A stretch of 64,000 bases of DNA from Neorhizobium alkalisoli. Lineage in GTDB: Bacteria; Pseudomonadota; Alphaproteobacteria; Rhizobiales; Rhizobiaceae. The DNA lies in the NCBI RefSeq assembly GCF_007829835.1, contig NZ_VIWP01000002.1, positions 620,001 through 684,000 of the forward strand. The letters are read 5' to 3'. The translations under genes were made by a program, and so were the position numbers. The notes below the pieces were generated by a model. The model saw only the letters and a list, made by a program, of their open reading frames with translations. It ran no database searches and was not told the DNA's origin. This document shows positions 34,969 through 43,073 of the stretch, piece by piece (position 1 is the stretch's first letter; each line of letters starts with the position of its first letter).

Positions 34969-35883
34969 TCACTGCGCCGGCACCGCTTTCAGGTAAGCTG
35001 CGATCGCCTCCAGATCACCTTTCGGCAGATGGGCGATGTTCTGCTGCACCTCGACCATCGAGCCGCCGGCGGAATCGAAGTCGGGGGTGAAGCCGGTTTC
35101 GAGGTAGTTGACGATTTCCTCCCCGCTCCAGGAGCCGATCTCCTTGGAGCCCGGCGTGATGTCGGGGATGGAGCCCTTGCCTTCCGGGTTCGGGCCACCC
35201 GCCAGCCATTTGCCGGCGAGAAAGCCGCCCATGGCGTCGCGCGGCGTGTGGCATTCGCCGCAATGACCGGGGCCTTCGACGAGGAACTGGCCGCGCTTCA
35301 CCTTTGCGTCGGCCGAAGCAAGTTCGACGCGGGGTTTGTCGTTGAAATACAGGAATTTCCAGACGCCGACGCCCATGCGCAGATTGTAGGGGAATTTCAG
35401 GTCATGCGGGGCGGCGACGTTGGTGCTGGAGGGCAGCGTCTTCAGGTAACCGAAGAGATCCGCGACATCCTGCGGCGAAAGCCTTGCATAGGAGCCATAG
35501 GGAAAGGACGGGTAGAGATGTTCTCCGCGCGGACCGACGCCGCGGGTCATGGCATTGCCGAATTCGGCAAGCGTCCAGCGGCCGATTCCGGCTGCCGGGT
35601 CGGGCGTGATATTGGGGATATGGAATGTGCCGAACGGGCTTGGCAATTCGCGCCCGCCGGAAAGAAGTTTTAGGCCGTCGCCGGTGGCGCCCGGTTCGGC
35701 GTGACAGCTGGCGCAGCCGCCCGCCCAGAAAAGCTGTTCACCCTTGGCAAGGTCAGGTCCGCCGACGTTTGCCCAGTCGCTGTCGGGCCTTGGGGCGGGT
35801 TTTGTCAGCGCCCAGCCGGTGGCAGCGCCCGCGGCGATGATCACCACGCTGGCGACCAGAAATTTCGACCATTTCGAAGCCAT
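34969..35883 (-). CDS. Dihaem c-type cytochrome, membrane anchored
   Basis: 304 residues: N-terminal anchor (about 8-27), then two class I cytochrome c domains with haem motifs CASCH (near residue 58) and CGECH (near residue 205), and candidate axial methionines downstream of each. It resembles cytochrome subunits of periplasmic alcohol/aldehyde or sugar dehydrogenases (GmcC/AdhB type with two haems). No dehydrogenase gene is adjacent, so its electron donor is unknown. It precedes a cytochrome c' gene on the same strand order (c' first, then this one, 78 bases apart), which suggests one operon. Confidence 0.88.
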   Translation of the reverse strand: MASKWSKFLVASVVIIAAGAATGWALTKPAPRPDSDWANVGGPDLAKGEQLFWAGGCASCHAEPGATGDGLKLLSGGRELPSPFGTFHIPNITPDPAAGIGRWTLAEFGNAMTRGVGPRGEHLYPSFPYGSYARLSPQDVADLFGYLKTLPSSTNVAAPHDLKFPYNLRMGVGVWKFLYFNDKPRVELASADAKVKRGQFLVEGPGHCGECHTPRDAMGGFLAGKWLAGGPNPEGKGSIPDITPGSKEIGSWSGEEIVNYLETGFTPDFDSAGGSMVEVQQNIAHLPKGDLEAIAAYLKAVPAQ

Positions 35884-35961
35884 GACGCTCCTCCCCCTTA
35901 CAAGCTGAATAGCAGGCGGCCATCACAGGGAATGGCCGCCTGCCGGTCGGGATGACTGCGC

Positions 35962-36399
35962 TTACTTCTTCAGGCGATAGGTCTGGTGGCAGGCGCCGCA
36001 ATTGGCGCCGAGCGTCTGGGCTGCCTTGCCGACGCCGGCCGCATCGGTCGGCATGGCGGCGAGGATCATGTCCGCATCGCTGCCGAGCTTGGCGGCATGG
36101 GCGCGGAAATCGGCATTGTTGGTCCAGATGGCCGGAGCAGCTTCCGAATCGGCATCGGAGCCGGCCGGGAACTGGTCGGGAAACGCCTTGATATTGGTGC
36201 TGATCGTGCTGACGGCCGTCTTGACGGCATCGGCGTCAAACGGCTTCGTGCCCTTGGCAATCGCCGCCAAGGCACCCATCGAGCCGCCGATCTGCTTCAT
36301 CATCGTCTCGCGCTTCTCCACCACCGCATCCTTGGCGGATACGGCAGTGAAGCAAAGACAGAGTGCGGCGGTTGCCAGGGTGATCGTTCTGAACTTCAT
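35962..36399 (-). CDS. Cytochrome c' (class II)
   Basis: 145 residues: signal peptide (1-22, AVSA cleavage), four-helix bundle with the haem motif CGACHQTYR at the very C-terminus, as in all class II cytochromes, and RETMMKQIGGSMGALAAIAKG as helix A with its typical Met ligand position. Such proteins bind NO or serve as electron carriers. The ATG at 36399 has GGGAG six bases upstream. Likely cotranscribed with the dihaem cytochrome downstream. Confidence 0.92.
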   Translation of the reverse strand: MKFRTITLATAALCLCFTAVSAKDAVVEKRETMMKQIGGSMGALAAIAKGTKPFDADAVKTAVSTISTNIKAFPDQFPAGSDADSEAAPAIWTNNADFRAHAAKLGSDADMILAAMPTDAAGVGKAAQTLGANCGACHQTYRLKK

Positions 36400-36508
36400 G
36401 ACATGCTCCCTCATGTGCCAATGCGCCACCTTATGCGGCCATTGCTACCGGGCGATGATGGCAAGCATATGCGGTTGAAAAAAGTCACGATTCCGTCAGG
36501 TCACGGTT

Positions 36509-37162
36509 TCAGCGCATCAGCGCTTCCCACAGTGTCGCAAGCGACACGAGCAGCAGCAGAAGCCCGGCAATGCGACCGACCCAGATCGTTGCAGAATCAT
36601 TGCCGACCAGTGCTGCGCGGGCGCGGCCGGCGGCAAGCGCAAGGCCGCCATAAACGGCAAGCTGGGTACCGGCGGTCATCGCCGCCATCACTGCCGCCTG
36701 CGGCGCCAGCGGTCCGAAATCCGGCCGCAGGAATTGCGGATAGATTGCGAGCATGAAGAGATAGGCTTTTGGATTGGCAAGGCAGGTCAGCGCGCCGCGG
36801 CGAAAGGCCTGCCAGCGGTCATGGGTGGCAGCCGGACCGACGTCCGAGACGGTGATGGCACTGCGCATCAGGGTCAGACCGATCCAGGCCATGTAGAGCG
36901 CGCCGGCAACGAGCAGCGGCTTGAAGAGGAAAGGCACGAGGCTCGCCAGAAGCCCGACGCCGATGGCGCCGTAAAGCGAATGCACAAGGCCGCCCGCCAT
37001 GATGCCCGCCGTCGCCGCCAGGCCAGCCGCCCTGCCGCGGGAGAGCGAATTGGCAAGAACGAAGATCATGTCCATGCCCGGCACGACGATGATGCCGAAC
37101 AGGAGGGTGAAGAAGAGCCAGAGGTTTTCGGTGTAGGTCATGTCAGTTGTCGAGCCTTGCAT
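36509..37162 (-). CDS. LysE/RhtB-family amino acid exporter
   Basis: 217 residues (or 210 from 37141) with six membrane segments. Family signature PGMDMIFVLANSLSRGRAAGLAATAGIMAGG lies in helix 1-loop and NPKAYLFMLAIYPQFL in the middle. Exports amino acids such as homoserine or threonine; substrate unknown. Start 37162 has GGAG four bases upstream; the ATG at 37141 fits the family length but lacks a site. Divergent from a WYL regulator whose predicted operator half-sites lie between and at the start of this gene, so the regulator probably controls it. Confidence 0.88.
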   Translation of the reverse strand: MQGSTTDMTYTENLWLFFTLLFGIIVVPGMDMIFVLANSLSRGRAAGLAATAGIMAGGLVHSLYGAIGVGLLASLVPFLFKPLLVAGALYMAWIGLTLMRSAITVSDVGPAATHDRWQAFRRGALTCLANPKAYLFMLAIYPQFLRPDFGPLAPQAAVMAAMTAGTQLAVYGGLALAAGRARAALVGNDSATIWVGRIAGLLLLLVSLATLWEALMR

Positions 37163-37224
37163 TTGGCTCCGGCAATGCGCAGAGCCTTGAAATTCAGGGG
37201 AATATGCGGCTCTATACGGCAGGC

Positions 37225-37248
37225 CAACTGACAGCGTTCTGTCAGTTG
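37225..37248. promoter_or_regulatory. Operator candidate between the LysE exporter and the WYL regulator
   Basis: Perfect inverted repeat CAACTGACAG-CGTT-CTGTCAGTTG. A third copy of the half-site TGTCAGTTG lies at 37141-37149, at the exporter start. Three identical half-sites in a 110-base divergent region fit binding by the adjacent HTH/WYL protein. Confidence 0.7.
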
Positions 37249-37272
37249 CGGTCGACGATGGGCAGGAAAATC

Positions 37273-38001
37273 ATGCGCAAGGCATCGCGGCTGTTCGAGA
37301 TCATCCAGATCCTGCGGCTGGCCAGAAAGCCGGTAACGGCGGCCGAGATTGCCGCCCAGCTGGAAGTGACGGTGCGGTCGATCTACCGGGATATTGCCGC
37401 TCTTCAGGCGATGCGAGTGCCGATCGATGGCGAGCGCGGCATCGGTTACATCCTGCGGCCCGGCTTCACCCTGCCGCCGCTGATGCTGTCGATCGAGGAG
37501 ACCGAGGCGATCGTGCTGTCGTTGGCGCTTCTGGAGCGGACCGGCGATACGGGGCTGAAACAGGCGGCAAAACAGGTGAACAGAAAAATTGCCGCGGCCC
37601 TGCCCGCGCCGCTTGCCGGGCTGTTTTCAGACAATGCCCTGCATGCCTGGGGCACCGCCGCCCCTTCCCCCGAAGCGGTCGATCTTGCCATGCTGCGCAA
37701 GGCGATCCGCGACGAGCAGAAGCTGCTTCTGGACTATCGCGACGAATATGGGCGGGTCACGGAAAGAACCATCCGGCCGATCGCGCTGATCTATTATTCG
37801 CAGACATCGAACATCGTCGCCTGGTGCGAGCTGCGGCAGGCGATCCGCAATTTTCGCGCCGACCGGGTGGAGGCCTGCGAGCCGGTGCAGGATTTTTTCC
37901 GCGGCGAAGGCGACGGGTTGCGAAAACTCTGGGTGGATGGCTGGCAGGCGTCGCAGGCGAGCGCCGGCAATGCGGCGCCCGGCCAGACGACACAAGTCTG
38001 A
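37273..38001 (+). CDS. HTH/WYL-domain transcriptional regulator (YafY type)
   Basis: 242 residues from the ATG at 37273 (MRKASRLFEIIQIL); an ATG at 37258 would add five. N-terminal DeoR-like HTH (about 4-55: PVTAAEIAAQLEVTVRSIYRDIAALQ), then PIDGERGIGYILRPGF, an effector region, and a C-terminal WYL-like domain (about 140-225: IRDEQKLLLDYRDEYGRVTERTIRPIALIYYSQTSNIVAWCELRQAIRNFRADR). The WYL motif is changed to VAWCEL. It probably responds to a small ligand and controls the divergent exporter and itself through the repeat at 37225. Confidence 0.88.
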   Translation: MRKASRLFEIIQILRLARKPVTAAEIAAQLEVTVRSIYRDIAALQAMRVPIDGERGIGYILRPGFTLPPLMLSIEETEAIVLSLALLERTGDTGLKQAAKQVNRKIAAALPAPLAGLFSDNALHAWGTAAPSPEAVDLAMLRKAIRDEQKLLLDYRDEYGRVTERTIRPIALIYYSQTSNIVAWCELRQAIRNFRADRVEACEPVQDFFRGEGDGLRKLWVDGWQASQASAGNAAPGQTTQV

Positions 38002-38007
38002 TCCCGC

Positions 38008-38850
38008 TCAGAGCGGCAGGCTGCGGCTTTCCTCGCGGCCATGACCGGTGATCTCGATCCGGTCGGCAAAGATCTCGACGACAGCAAAGCTGTTCTCGTC
38101 CTTGGTATCCACCATGCCCTTGAAATTGACATACCAGGTGGAGCCGTGGCGGCCGAGATTGCCGACATGGTTATGGCCGTTAAGATAGGCGGTCACATTG
38201 CCGGCCTGTTCGAACAGGTCGATGAGCTTTTGGGCATTCCAGAGATTGTGGTCGTTTTCCGGGAAAAGCGGATAATGGCCCATGACGATAACCTTCTCGC
38301 CATCGGCCTTTGCCTTTTCCAGAACAGATTTCAGCCAGGAAAACTGCTCGTCGCTGATGCCGGCATTCCAGGGTTTTGCGTTGATCGCGCCTTCAGCGAG
38401 AAGCGTATCCAGCATCTGCTGCGCCAGCGCCCGGCGCGGGTGGCCTTCGGGGGCCGAAAACAGGCTGACCTCATTGCCGTCGATCACCACGAAACGGAAA
38501 CCGTTGCGGGCAAAGTGGTGCCAGGGGGCCGGCATGCCGAGCGTTTCGTGCACTTTTGCCAACAGGTCCGGCGCGATGGAAAAGTCGTGATTGCCGGGCA
38601 TCAGGAAGCTTTCGTGACGCAGGGCATCATAGACCGGCAGGATATCGCCAAAACTCTTCGCGTCCCGATCGATGAGATCGCCGAGCGTCACGACGAAGGA
38701 GAGATCCTCGTTGTTTAGGACAGTGATGGCTTCGCGCAGCTTGCGCGGGCTTTCGCGATAATGGCGATCAAGCTCGGCCCAGGGGTCGGCGTCGGCATAT
38801 TGGGGGTCGGCGATGACGCCGAAGCGGATAAGGGAGGTTTCGTCAGACAT
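38008..38850 (-). CDS. Metallophosphoesterase (ADP-ribose/CDP-alcohol diphosphatase-like)
   Basis: 280 residues with all motifs of the calcineurin-like superfamily: FGVIADPQYAD, VTLGDLIDRD, MPGNHD, MGHYPLFPE and NGHNHVG, supplying the dinuclear metal ligands. The DPQYAD form of motif I points to the Mn-dependent ADP-ribose/CDP-alcohol diphosphatase group. No signal peptide, so cytoplasmic. Convergent with the WYL regulator, seven bases apart. Confidence 0.88.
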   Translation of the reverse strand: MSDETSLIRFGVIADPQYADADPWAELDRHYRESPRKLREAITVLNNEDLSFVVTLGDLIDRDAKSFGDILPVYDALRHESFLMPGNHDFSIAPDLLAKVHETLGMPAPWHHFARNGFRFVVIDGNEVSLFSAPEGHPRRALAQQMLDTLLAEGAINAKPWNAGISDEQFSWLKSVLEKAKADGEKVIVMGHYPLFPENDHNLWNAQKLIDLFEQAGNVTAYLNGHNHVGNLGRHGSTWYVNFKGMVDTKDENSFAVVEIFADRIEITGHGREESRSLPL

Positions 38851-38961
38851 TTGCCCGCACTAGATCGGCATTGTGACAACTGCATTACAGCTTTGTCGCA
38901 ATGGAAGCGGATTCCGGTCAATAGCGCAAATCGGCAGGGATTCAGGGGGCTGAAAACGAAA

Positions 38962-38988
38962 ACACCCGGCGTTTTCGACGCCGGGTGT
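38962..38988. terminator. Intrinsic terminator of sodB
   Basis: Perfect 11-bp stem ACACCCGGCGT/ACGCCGGGTGT with a 5-base loop, 28 bases after the sodB stop; on the minus strand it is followed by TTTCGTTTTC. The A/T-rich flank on the other side allows bidirectional use. Confidence 0.85.
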
Positions 38989-39015
38989 CTTTGAAAAAAT
39001 GCTTGGAAGCGCCGA

Positions 39016-39618
39016 TTACTTGGTGGCGGCTTCGTACATTTCCAGGACGTAGTCCCAGTTGATCAGGCTGTCGACGAAGGCTTCGAGATACTTCGGACGG
39101 GCGTTGCGGTAGTCGATGTAATAGGAGTGTTCCCATACGTCGACGCCGAGGATCGGGGATGCACCGTGAACGAGCGGGTTTTCGCCGTTCGGGGTCTTGG
39201 AGATGACGAGCTTGCCGTCCTTGACGGAGAGCCAGGCCCAGCCGGAGCCGAACTGGGTCGTGCCGGCAGCAACGAAATCAGCCTTGAACTTGTCGTAGCC
39301 GCCGAGATCCGAAGCGATCGCGCTTTCCAGCTTGCCCGGCAGCTTGTTGCCGCCGCCGCCCTTCTTCATCCACTTCCAGAAATGGATGTGGTTGTAGTGC
39401 TGGGCAGCGTTGTTGAAGAGGCCGGCATTGGTGCCGAACGACTTCTTGACGACTTCCTCGACCGACAGGTCAGCCAGGCCGGCTTCTGCAGCAAGCTTGT
39501 TGCCGTTGTCGACATAGGCCTTGTGGTGCTTGTCGTGGTGGAACTCGAGCGTCTCCTTCGACATGAAGGGCGCAAGGGCTTCGTAATCGTAGGGGAGTTC
39601 AGGAAGTTCGAAAGCCAT
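39016..39618 (-). CDS. sodB: Superoxide dismutase, Fe/Mn type
   Basis: 200 residues. Converts superoxide to peroxide and oxygen in the cytoplasm. Metal ligands seen: His in EFHHDKHHKAYV (near 27), His in NNAAQHYNHIHFW (near 79), Asp and His in DVWEHSYYIDYRN (near 160). ATG at 39618 with AAGGAG upstream. Ends before a strong terminator, so monocistronic. Fe or Mn preference cannot be settled by eye. Confidence 0.96.
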   Translation of the reverse strand: MAFELPELPYDYEALAPFMSKETLEFHHDKHHKAYVDNGNKLAAEAGLADLSVEEVVKKSFGTNAGLFNNAAQHYNHIHFWKWMKKGGGGNKLPGKLESAIASDLGGYDKFKADFVAAGTTQFGSGWAWLSVKDGKLVISKTPNGENPLVHGASPILGVDVWEHSYYIDYRNARPKYLEAFVDSLINWDYVLEMYEAATK

Positions 39619-39810
39619 TGGTCTACTCCTTTTGGCAAGCACCGTGGGTAACAGGTCGTGCGGGAACATAGGAGCGTGGCCGGCAAGAGGCAACGGTGAA
39701 CTTGCCAAAAATCAACTCATCCCCGTCAAGAAACTGCTGAATTTTCGGGCCAGTATGGACTGGATTGGCGCCCGACGCGAAGATGGGGGCCACGACATGA
39801 AAGGACCAAG

Positions 39811-40134
39811 ATGAGAACCACGCTCGCAATCGCCACGATCCTGTCCGCCACTTTCGCCATCGAGGCGCATGCCTCTTCCGACGACGCCTGGGGCGCCTTC
39901 AGCAAGGACGTTTCCAAGGCCTGCATCACCGCCGCCAAGGGGCTGATCGACAATGGCAAGGCGGTGGTCGATCCGTTCGGCAGCCAGAGCTATGGGCTGG
40001 CCGTCGTCACCGGCAAGGCACATGGCGGCAAGGCCACGGTCAGCACGATCTGCGCCTATGACAAGAAGACGAAAAAGGCCGAAGTGGGCGGCGAAATCCC
40101 GGGCGAACAGCTGATCGCAAAGCCTGCGAAATAA
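39811..40134 (+). CDS. Small secreted protein of unknown function
   Basis: 107 residues: signal peptide (1-21, HAS cleavage), then a hydrophilic domain with two cysteines (SKACITAAKGL and VSTICAYDKKT) that could form a disulfide, and a lysine-rich C-terminus. No relative recognised. Followed by a hairpin that may end its transcript. Confidence 0.75.
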   Translation: MRTTLAIATILSATFAIEAHASSDDAWGAFSKDVSKACITAAKGLIDNGKAVVDPFGSQSYGLAVVTGKAHGGKATVSTICAYDKKTKKAEVGGEIPGEQLIAKPAK

Positions 40135-40173
40135 GCCTTCAGGACAAGGCGGGCGCATGCCCTTTGATCTCTG

Positions 40174-40198
40174 TCAGGCAGGGCGGCGCCTTGCCTGA
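40174..40198 (+). terminator. Hairpin after the small secreted protein gene
   Basis: Arms TCAGGCAGGGC and GCCTTGCCTGA around GGC (11 pairs, one wobble), 40 bases after the stop, followed by a short T-rich stretch. Confidence 0.55.
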
Positions 40199-40327
40199 TA
40201 GCATTTTCCTCGCGTTTACCATTCGTCAAATCGAGCCCTTTCACCCCCGAGTCCCCTTAGAAAATCGTTAAATGGTCGGGGCTACAATTGGCTCCCGTGA
40301 TATTGAGGGGATTGGACGAGCCAGGCC

Positions 40328-41377
40328 GTGGAAAGACTTGTCAATTTGGAAGATCATGAGACCCTCGAGAGCCGCCGCCTGCGTGGTCTCGAGCTCGCAA
40401 TGGACCATCTGCCCGTGGCGATCGGCATCCTGACGCTCGAAGGCAAGCCGGTCTATCTCAATCAGCCCTTTATCGACCTCTACCGGTTCGACTGGTGGCA
40501 ACAATCCGGCATCACCTTTTCGCAGATGATCAACAAGGGCCTGTTCGCCCAGTGGAAGATCGATCCGGCCGGCTATTTCGACCAGATGCGCAGGACGATC
40601 CTGCAGGACCGGCCTTTCATCATGGAAGTCGAATTCGGCGATCGCGTCATTGCCATTCATGACCGGCTGCTGGAAGGCCGCTTCATCCTCTCGACCCAGG
40701 CGGATGTGACGGCACGCGTTCTGGCGGAGCGGCAGGTGACCTATCTTGCCCATCACGACCCGCTGACGCGCCTGCTCAACCGAGCCGGTTTTGCGCAGCG
40801 TTTCAATCAGGTCATCCAGGCCAATGAGAAACATGGCGGGCGTTTCGGCGTGCTGTCGCTTGATCTCGACCACTTCAAGGATATCAACGACATCCATGGC
40901 CATGCCGCCGGCGATATCGTGCTGGTGGAAGTGGCGCGGCGGATGCGCACCTGTCTTGGCGACCAGGGATTCATCGGCCGTCTCGGCGGCGACGAGTTCA
41001 CCATCATCAGCACGTCCGACAACCAGCCGCCATCCGTGCTGGCGATCGCGACACGGCTGCAGGAGAGCATTCCGAAGCCGATCCTGTTCGAGGGCAAGGC
41101 GCTGCGTGTCGGTGTCAGCATCGGCATCGCGCTTCACCCGGATAATGGGCTGGACCGCGCGACGCTGCTGCGCAATGCCGACGAGGCGCTCTATCGGGCC
41201 AAGCGGGAAGGCCGCGGCAGGATTTGCATCTATGACGGTCGCGGCAGGCACCATGTGGCCGCAAGCGACCATGAGGCCGGGCTGCAGCAGGCAGAACTGT
41301 TCGATCCCTCTGCCGAGACAGGCCGCGATGCCGACACGGTGACAACATCGGTCCGCAGGGGCGGTTTTGGAGCCTGA
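40328..41377 (+). CDS. Diguanylate cyclase with N-terminal PAS-like domain
   Basis: 349 residues, apparently from a GTG start. An N-terminal PAS-like region (about 22-135, DHLPVAIGILTLEGKPVYLNQPF) precedes a GGDEF domain (about 145-310) with intact active site RLGGDEF, the HHDPLTRLLNRAGF opening and DLDHFKDINDIHGHAAGD. It should make cyclic di-GMP. The inhibitory RxxD site five residues before GGDEF is missing (the position reads CLGDQGFIG), so product inhibition is probably absent. No membrane segment. The GTG lies in a region with a weak ribosome binding site. Confidence 0.9.
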   Translation: MERLVNLEDHETLESRRLRGLELAMDHLPVAIGILTLEGKPVYLNQPFIDLYRFDWWQQSGITFSQMINKGLFAQWKIDPAGYFDQMRRTILQDRPFIMEVEFGDRVIAIHDRLLEGRFILSTQADVTARVLAERQVTYLAHHDPLTRLLNRAGFAQRFNQVIQANEKHGGRFGVLSLDLDHFKDINDIHGHAAGDIVLVEVARRMRTCLGDQGFIGRLGGDEFTIISTSDNQPPSVLAIATRLQESIPKPILFEGKALRVGVSIGIALHPDNGLDRATLLRNADEALYRAKREGRGRICIYDGRGRHHVAASDHEAGLQQAELFDPSAETGRDADTVTTSVRRGGFGA

Positions 41378-41416
41378 CGTGAGGTCAGGCCCCGAAACCC
41401 CGCAACACCCCAGGCC

Positions 41417-42379
41417 TTAGCGGACGACCGGTTCGCCGTGGAAACGGCGGCGCGAGGGCGGCGAAACACCGAAACCGACTTCCATCATCAGCCGCGGTTT
41501 TGCAGTCGGCACGGTGCCCATGTGGAAACCGAACGGATCCTCGACGAAACCGGAACCGGCAGGGCCGGTGAGAGTGACGGGGCTGCCGGAACCGTAATAA
41601 TCCAGCACCTCTTCGGCCGGATGGCCGACGAGCAGCGTATACTGGTGTTTTGCCTTGCGGCGGGCATGGCTGCCCCTGACGAAGACATGCGGGCCGGTCG
41701 TATCGTCGACATCGACCAGATTGAAGAAGAACTTGATCATCCGCCAGTCGTCGAGATCGAAATGGAACTTGTCGAGCGAGGCGAGATGCCGGTCTGCTTC
41801 GGAGGCCTCGGTCGGAAAGCTCCACCAGATCCGCGTCGTGATCAGCCGCGCCTGGGCGCCGAGATAATGGCGGGCGACATCGATCAGAAGCGGGTCGTCC
41901 CGCACGGTGCGCACGCCTTCGCTATCGAGCGAGCGTTCGAAGAAATGACCGCTCAGCAGTGAGCGGCCAAAACCCTGTTCGGCCGCCTTGTGGTCGGGCG
42001 CCAGGAATTCGAGCTTGCGGCTGAAATTGCCGAAACAGGGCGTGCGGTCGGCAAAGGCGCGGATTTCCCGATGCACCGCTTCCGGCAGCTGAAGACCGTT
42101 GAATATGCCTTCGGACCGCAGGGATTCTGCCACTTTCTCCGCGTCGAGATCACCGAAGATCGACGGGCCGGAGGCCTCTGTGGCCCGGTGGCGTTTCGAC
42201 ATCAGCCAATGGGCACGGCGGCCCGGCATGGTGCGCGCCAGGATGAACATCGGCAGCCAGGCCGGGTTTTCCTTGACGTCTGCAAGATAGGTGGGGATGC
42301 GCACTGCCATGCGGCGGAAACGACTGCCGCTGCGCGCGACGGCTTCAAGATCGTTTGCGGGAGAAGAATTGACCGACAT
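41417..42379 (-). CDS. PhyH-type Fe(II)/2-oxoglutarate dioxygenase-like protein
   Basis: 320 residues from the ATG at 42379 (AGGAG five bases upstream). The metal-binding facial triad is suggested by FHFDLDDWR (His and Asp near 215) and a later His in FGFHMGTVPTAKPR, where the arginine could bind 2-oxoglutarate. Conserved elements LTTRIWWSF-like and DDTTGPHVFVRGSH resemble phytanoyl-CoA dioxygenases. Substrate unknown. No signal peptide. It stands alone between a diguanylate cyclase and an HxlR regulator; the inverted repeat at 42520 lies in its upstream region. Confidence 0.8.
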   Translation of the reverse strand: MSVNSSPANDLEAVARSGSRFRRMAVRIPTYLADVKENPAWLPMFILARTMPGRRAHWLMSKRHRATEASGPSIFGDLDAEKVAESLRSEGIFNGLQLPEAVHREIRAFADRTPCFGNFSRKLEFLAPDHKAAEQGFGRSLLSGHFFERSLDSEGVRTVRDDPLLIDVARHYLGAQARLITTRIWWSFPTEASEADRHLASLDKFHFDLDDWRMIKFFFNLVDVDDTTGPHVFVRGSHARRKAKHQYTLLVGHPAEEVLDYYGSGSPVTLTGPAGSGFVEDPFGFHMGTVPTAKPRLMMEVGFGVSPPSRRRFHGEPVVR

Positions 42380-42519
42380 TGCGACTCCTATCCGGTATTG
42401 GGGTTCCGAGAGCGGGAGAGAGATAGCGGGCATTACTTGACTGCCCGGGTATCATTTTGCTGCAATGCGGCAGAAATGAGATCAACCAAAGTCTTGGCCA
42501 TGATGAATGGCTAGTAATT

Positions 42520-42554
42520 CGTGAATTGCATGTATTGGAACAGTGCAATTCACG
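42520..42554. promoter_or_regulatory. Long inverted repeat between HxlR and PhyH genes
   Basis: Perfect 11-base arms CGTGAATTGCA (42520-42530) and TGCAATTCACG (42544-42554), loop of 13. It lies downstream of the HxlR stop and about 140 bases upstream of the PhyH-like gene. No T-run follows on either strand, so either an mRNA 3' structure or a binding site. Confidence 0.55.
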
Positions 42555-42577
42555 TATTTCTCACGACAATACGATCA

Positions 42578-43003
42578 CTACTCGGATTTCAACTGCCAGC
42601 GGGCACGCGACGCCTCGAAATGGCCGATACGCTCGGCAACCCAGCGCCAGAGCGGCAGAACCTGGATGAGAAGATCACGGCCTTGCGGGGTCAGCGCGTA
42701 TTCCACCCGCGGCGGTACCTGCGGATAAAGCGTGCGGGTGACGAGCCCTTCCCGCTCCAGCCGGCGCAATGTGTGGGTCAGGACCTTCTGGCTGATACCA
42801 TCGACACGCTCCATGACGCGCGAAAAACGCACCGGCTCAGGACTGGCGCCCAGAACCTGCATGACCCAGAGCGGCCATTTGTCCGCAACAAGGCTCAATA
42901 TCTCGCGCGCCGTCTCATCCTGCGCATCAGTGAGCCCCTTGCAGAAGTCTTCTGCACCTTCGAGTATCTGGTCTTTAGTATCCATGAGGTAAGTATAGAT
43001 CAT
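42578..43003 (-). CDS. HxlR-family transcriptional regulator
   Basis: 141 residues of the MarR-like HxlR family: ADKWPLWVMQVL opening, FSRVMERVDGISQKVLTHTLRRLEREGLV as the winged-helix core and RVEYALTPQGRDLL as the wing. It lacks the N-terminal CxxxC cysteine pattern except one Cys (EDFCKGL near residue 22). Start at 43003 has GAAGG seven bases upstream. Divergent from an SDR gene that it probably represses, as is common for HxlR regulators. Confidence 0.9.
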   Translation of the reverse strand: MIYTYLMDTKDQILEGAEDFCKGLTDAQDETAREILSLVADKWPLWVMQVLGASPEPVRFSRVMERVDGISQKVLTHTLRRLEREGLVTRTLYPQVPPRVEYALTPQGRDLLIQVLPLWRWVAERIGHFEASRARWQLKSE

Positions 43004-43073
43004 CAGGGTACCTTCTTTCAAGAATGCACTGATGTTTCTACATGCTGGGTCTCAACCACGAAGGAGACTTTTC

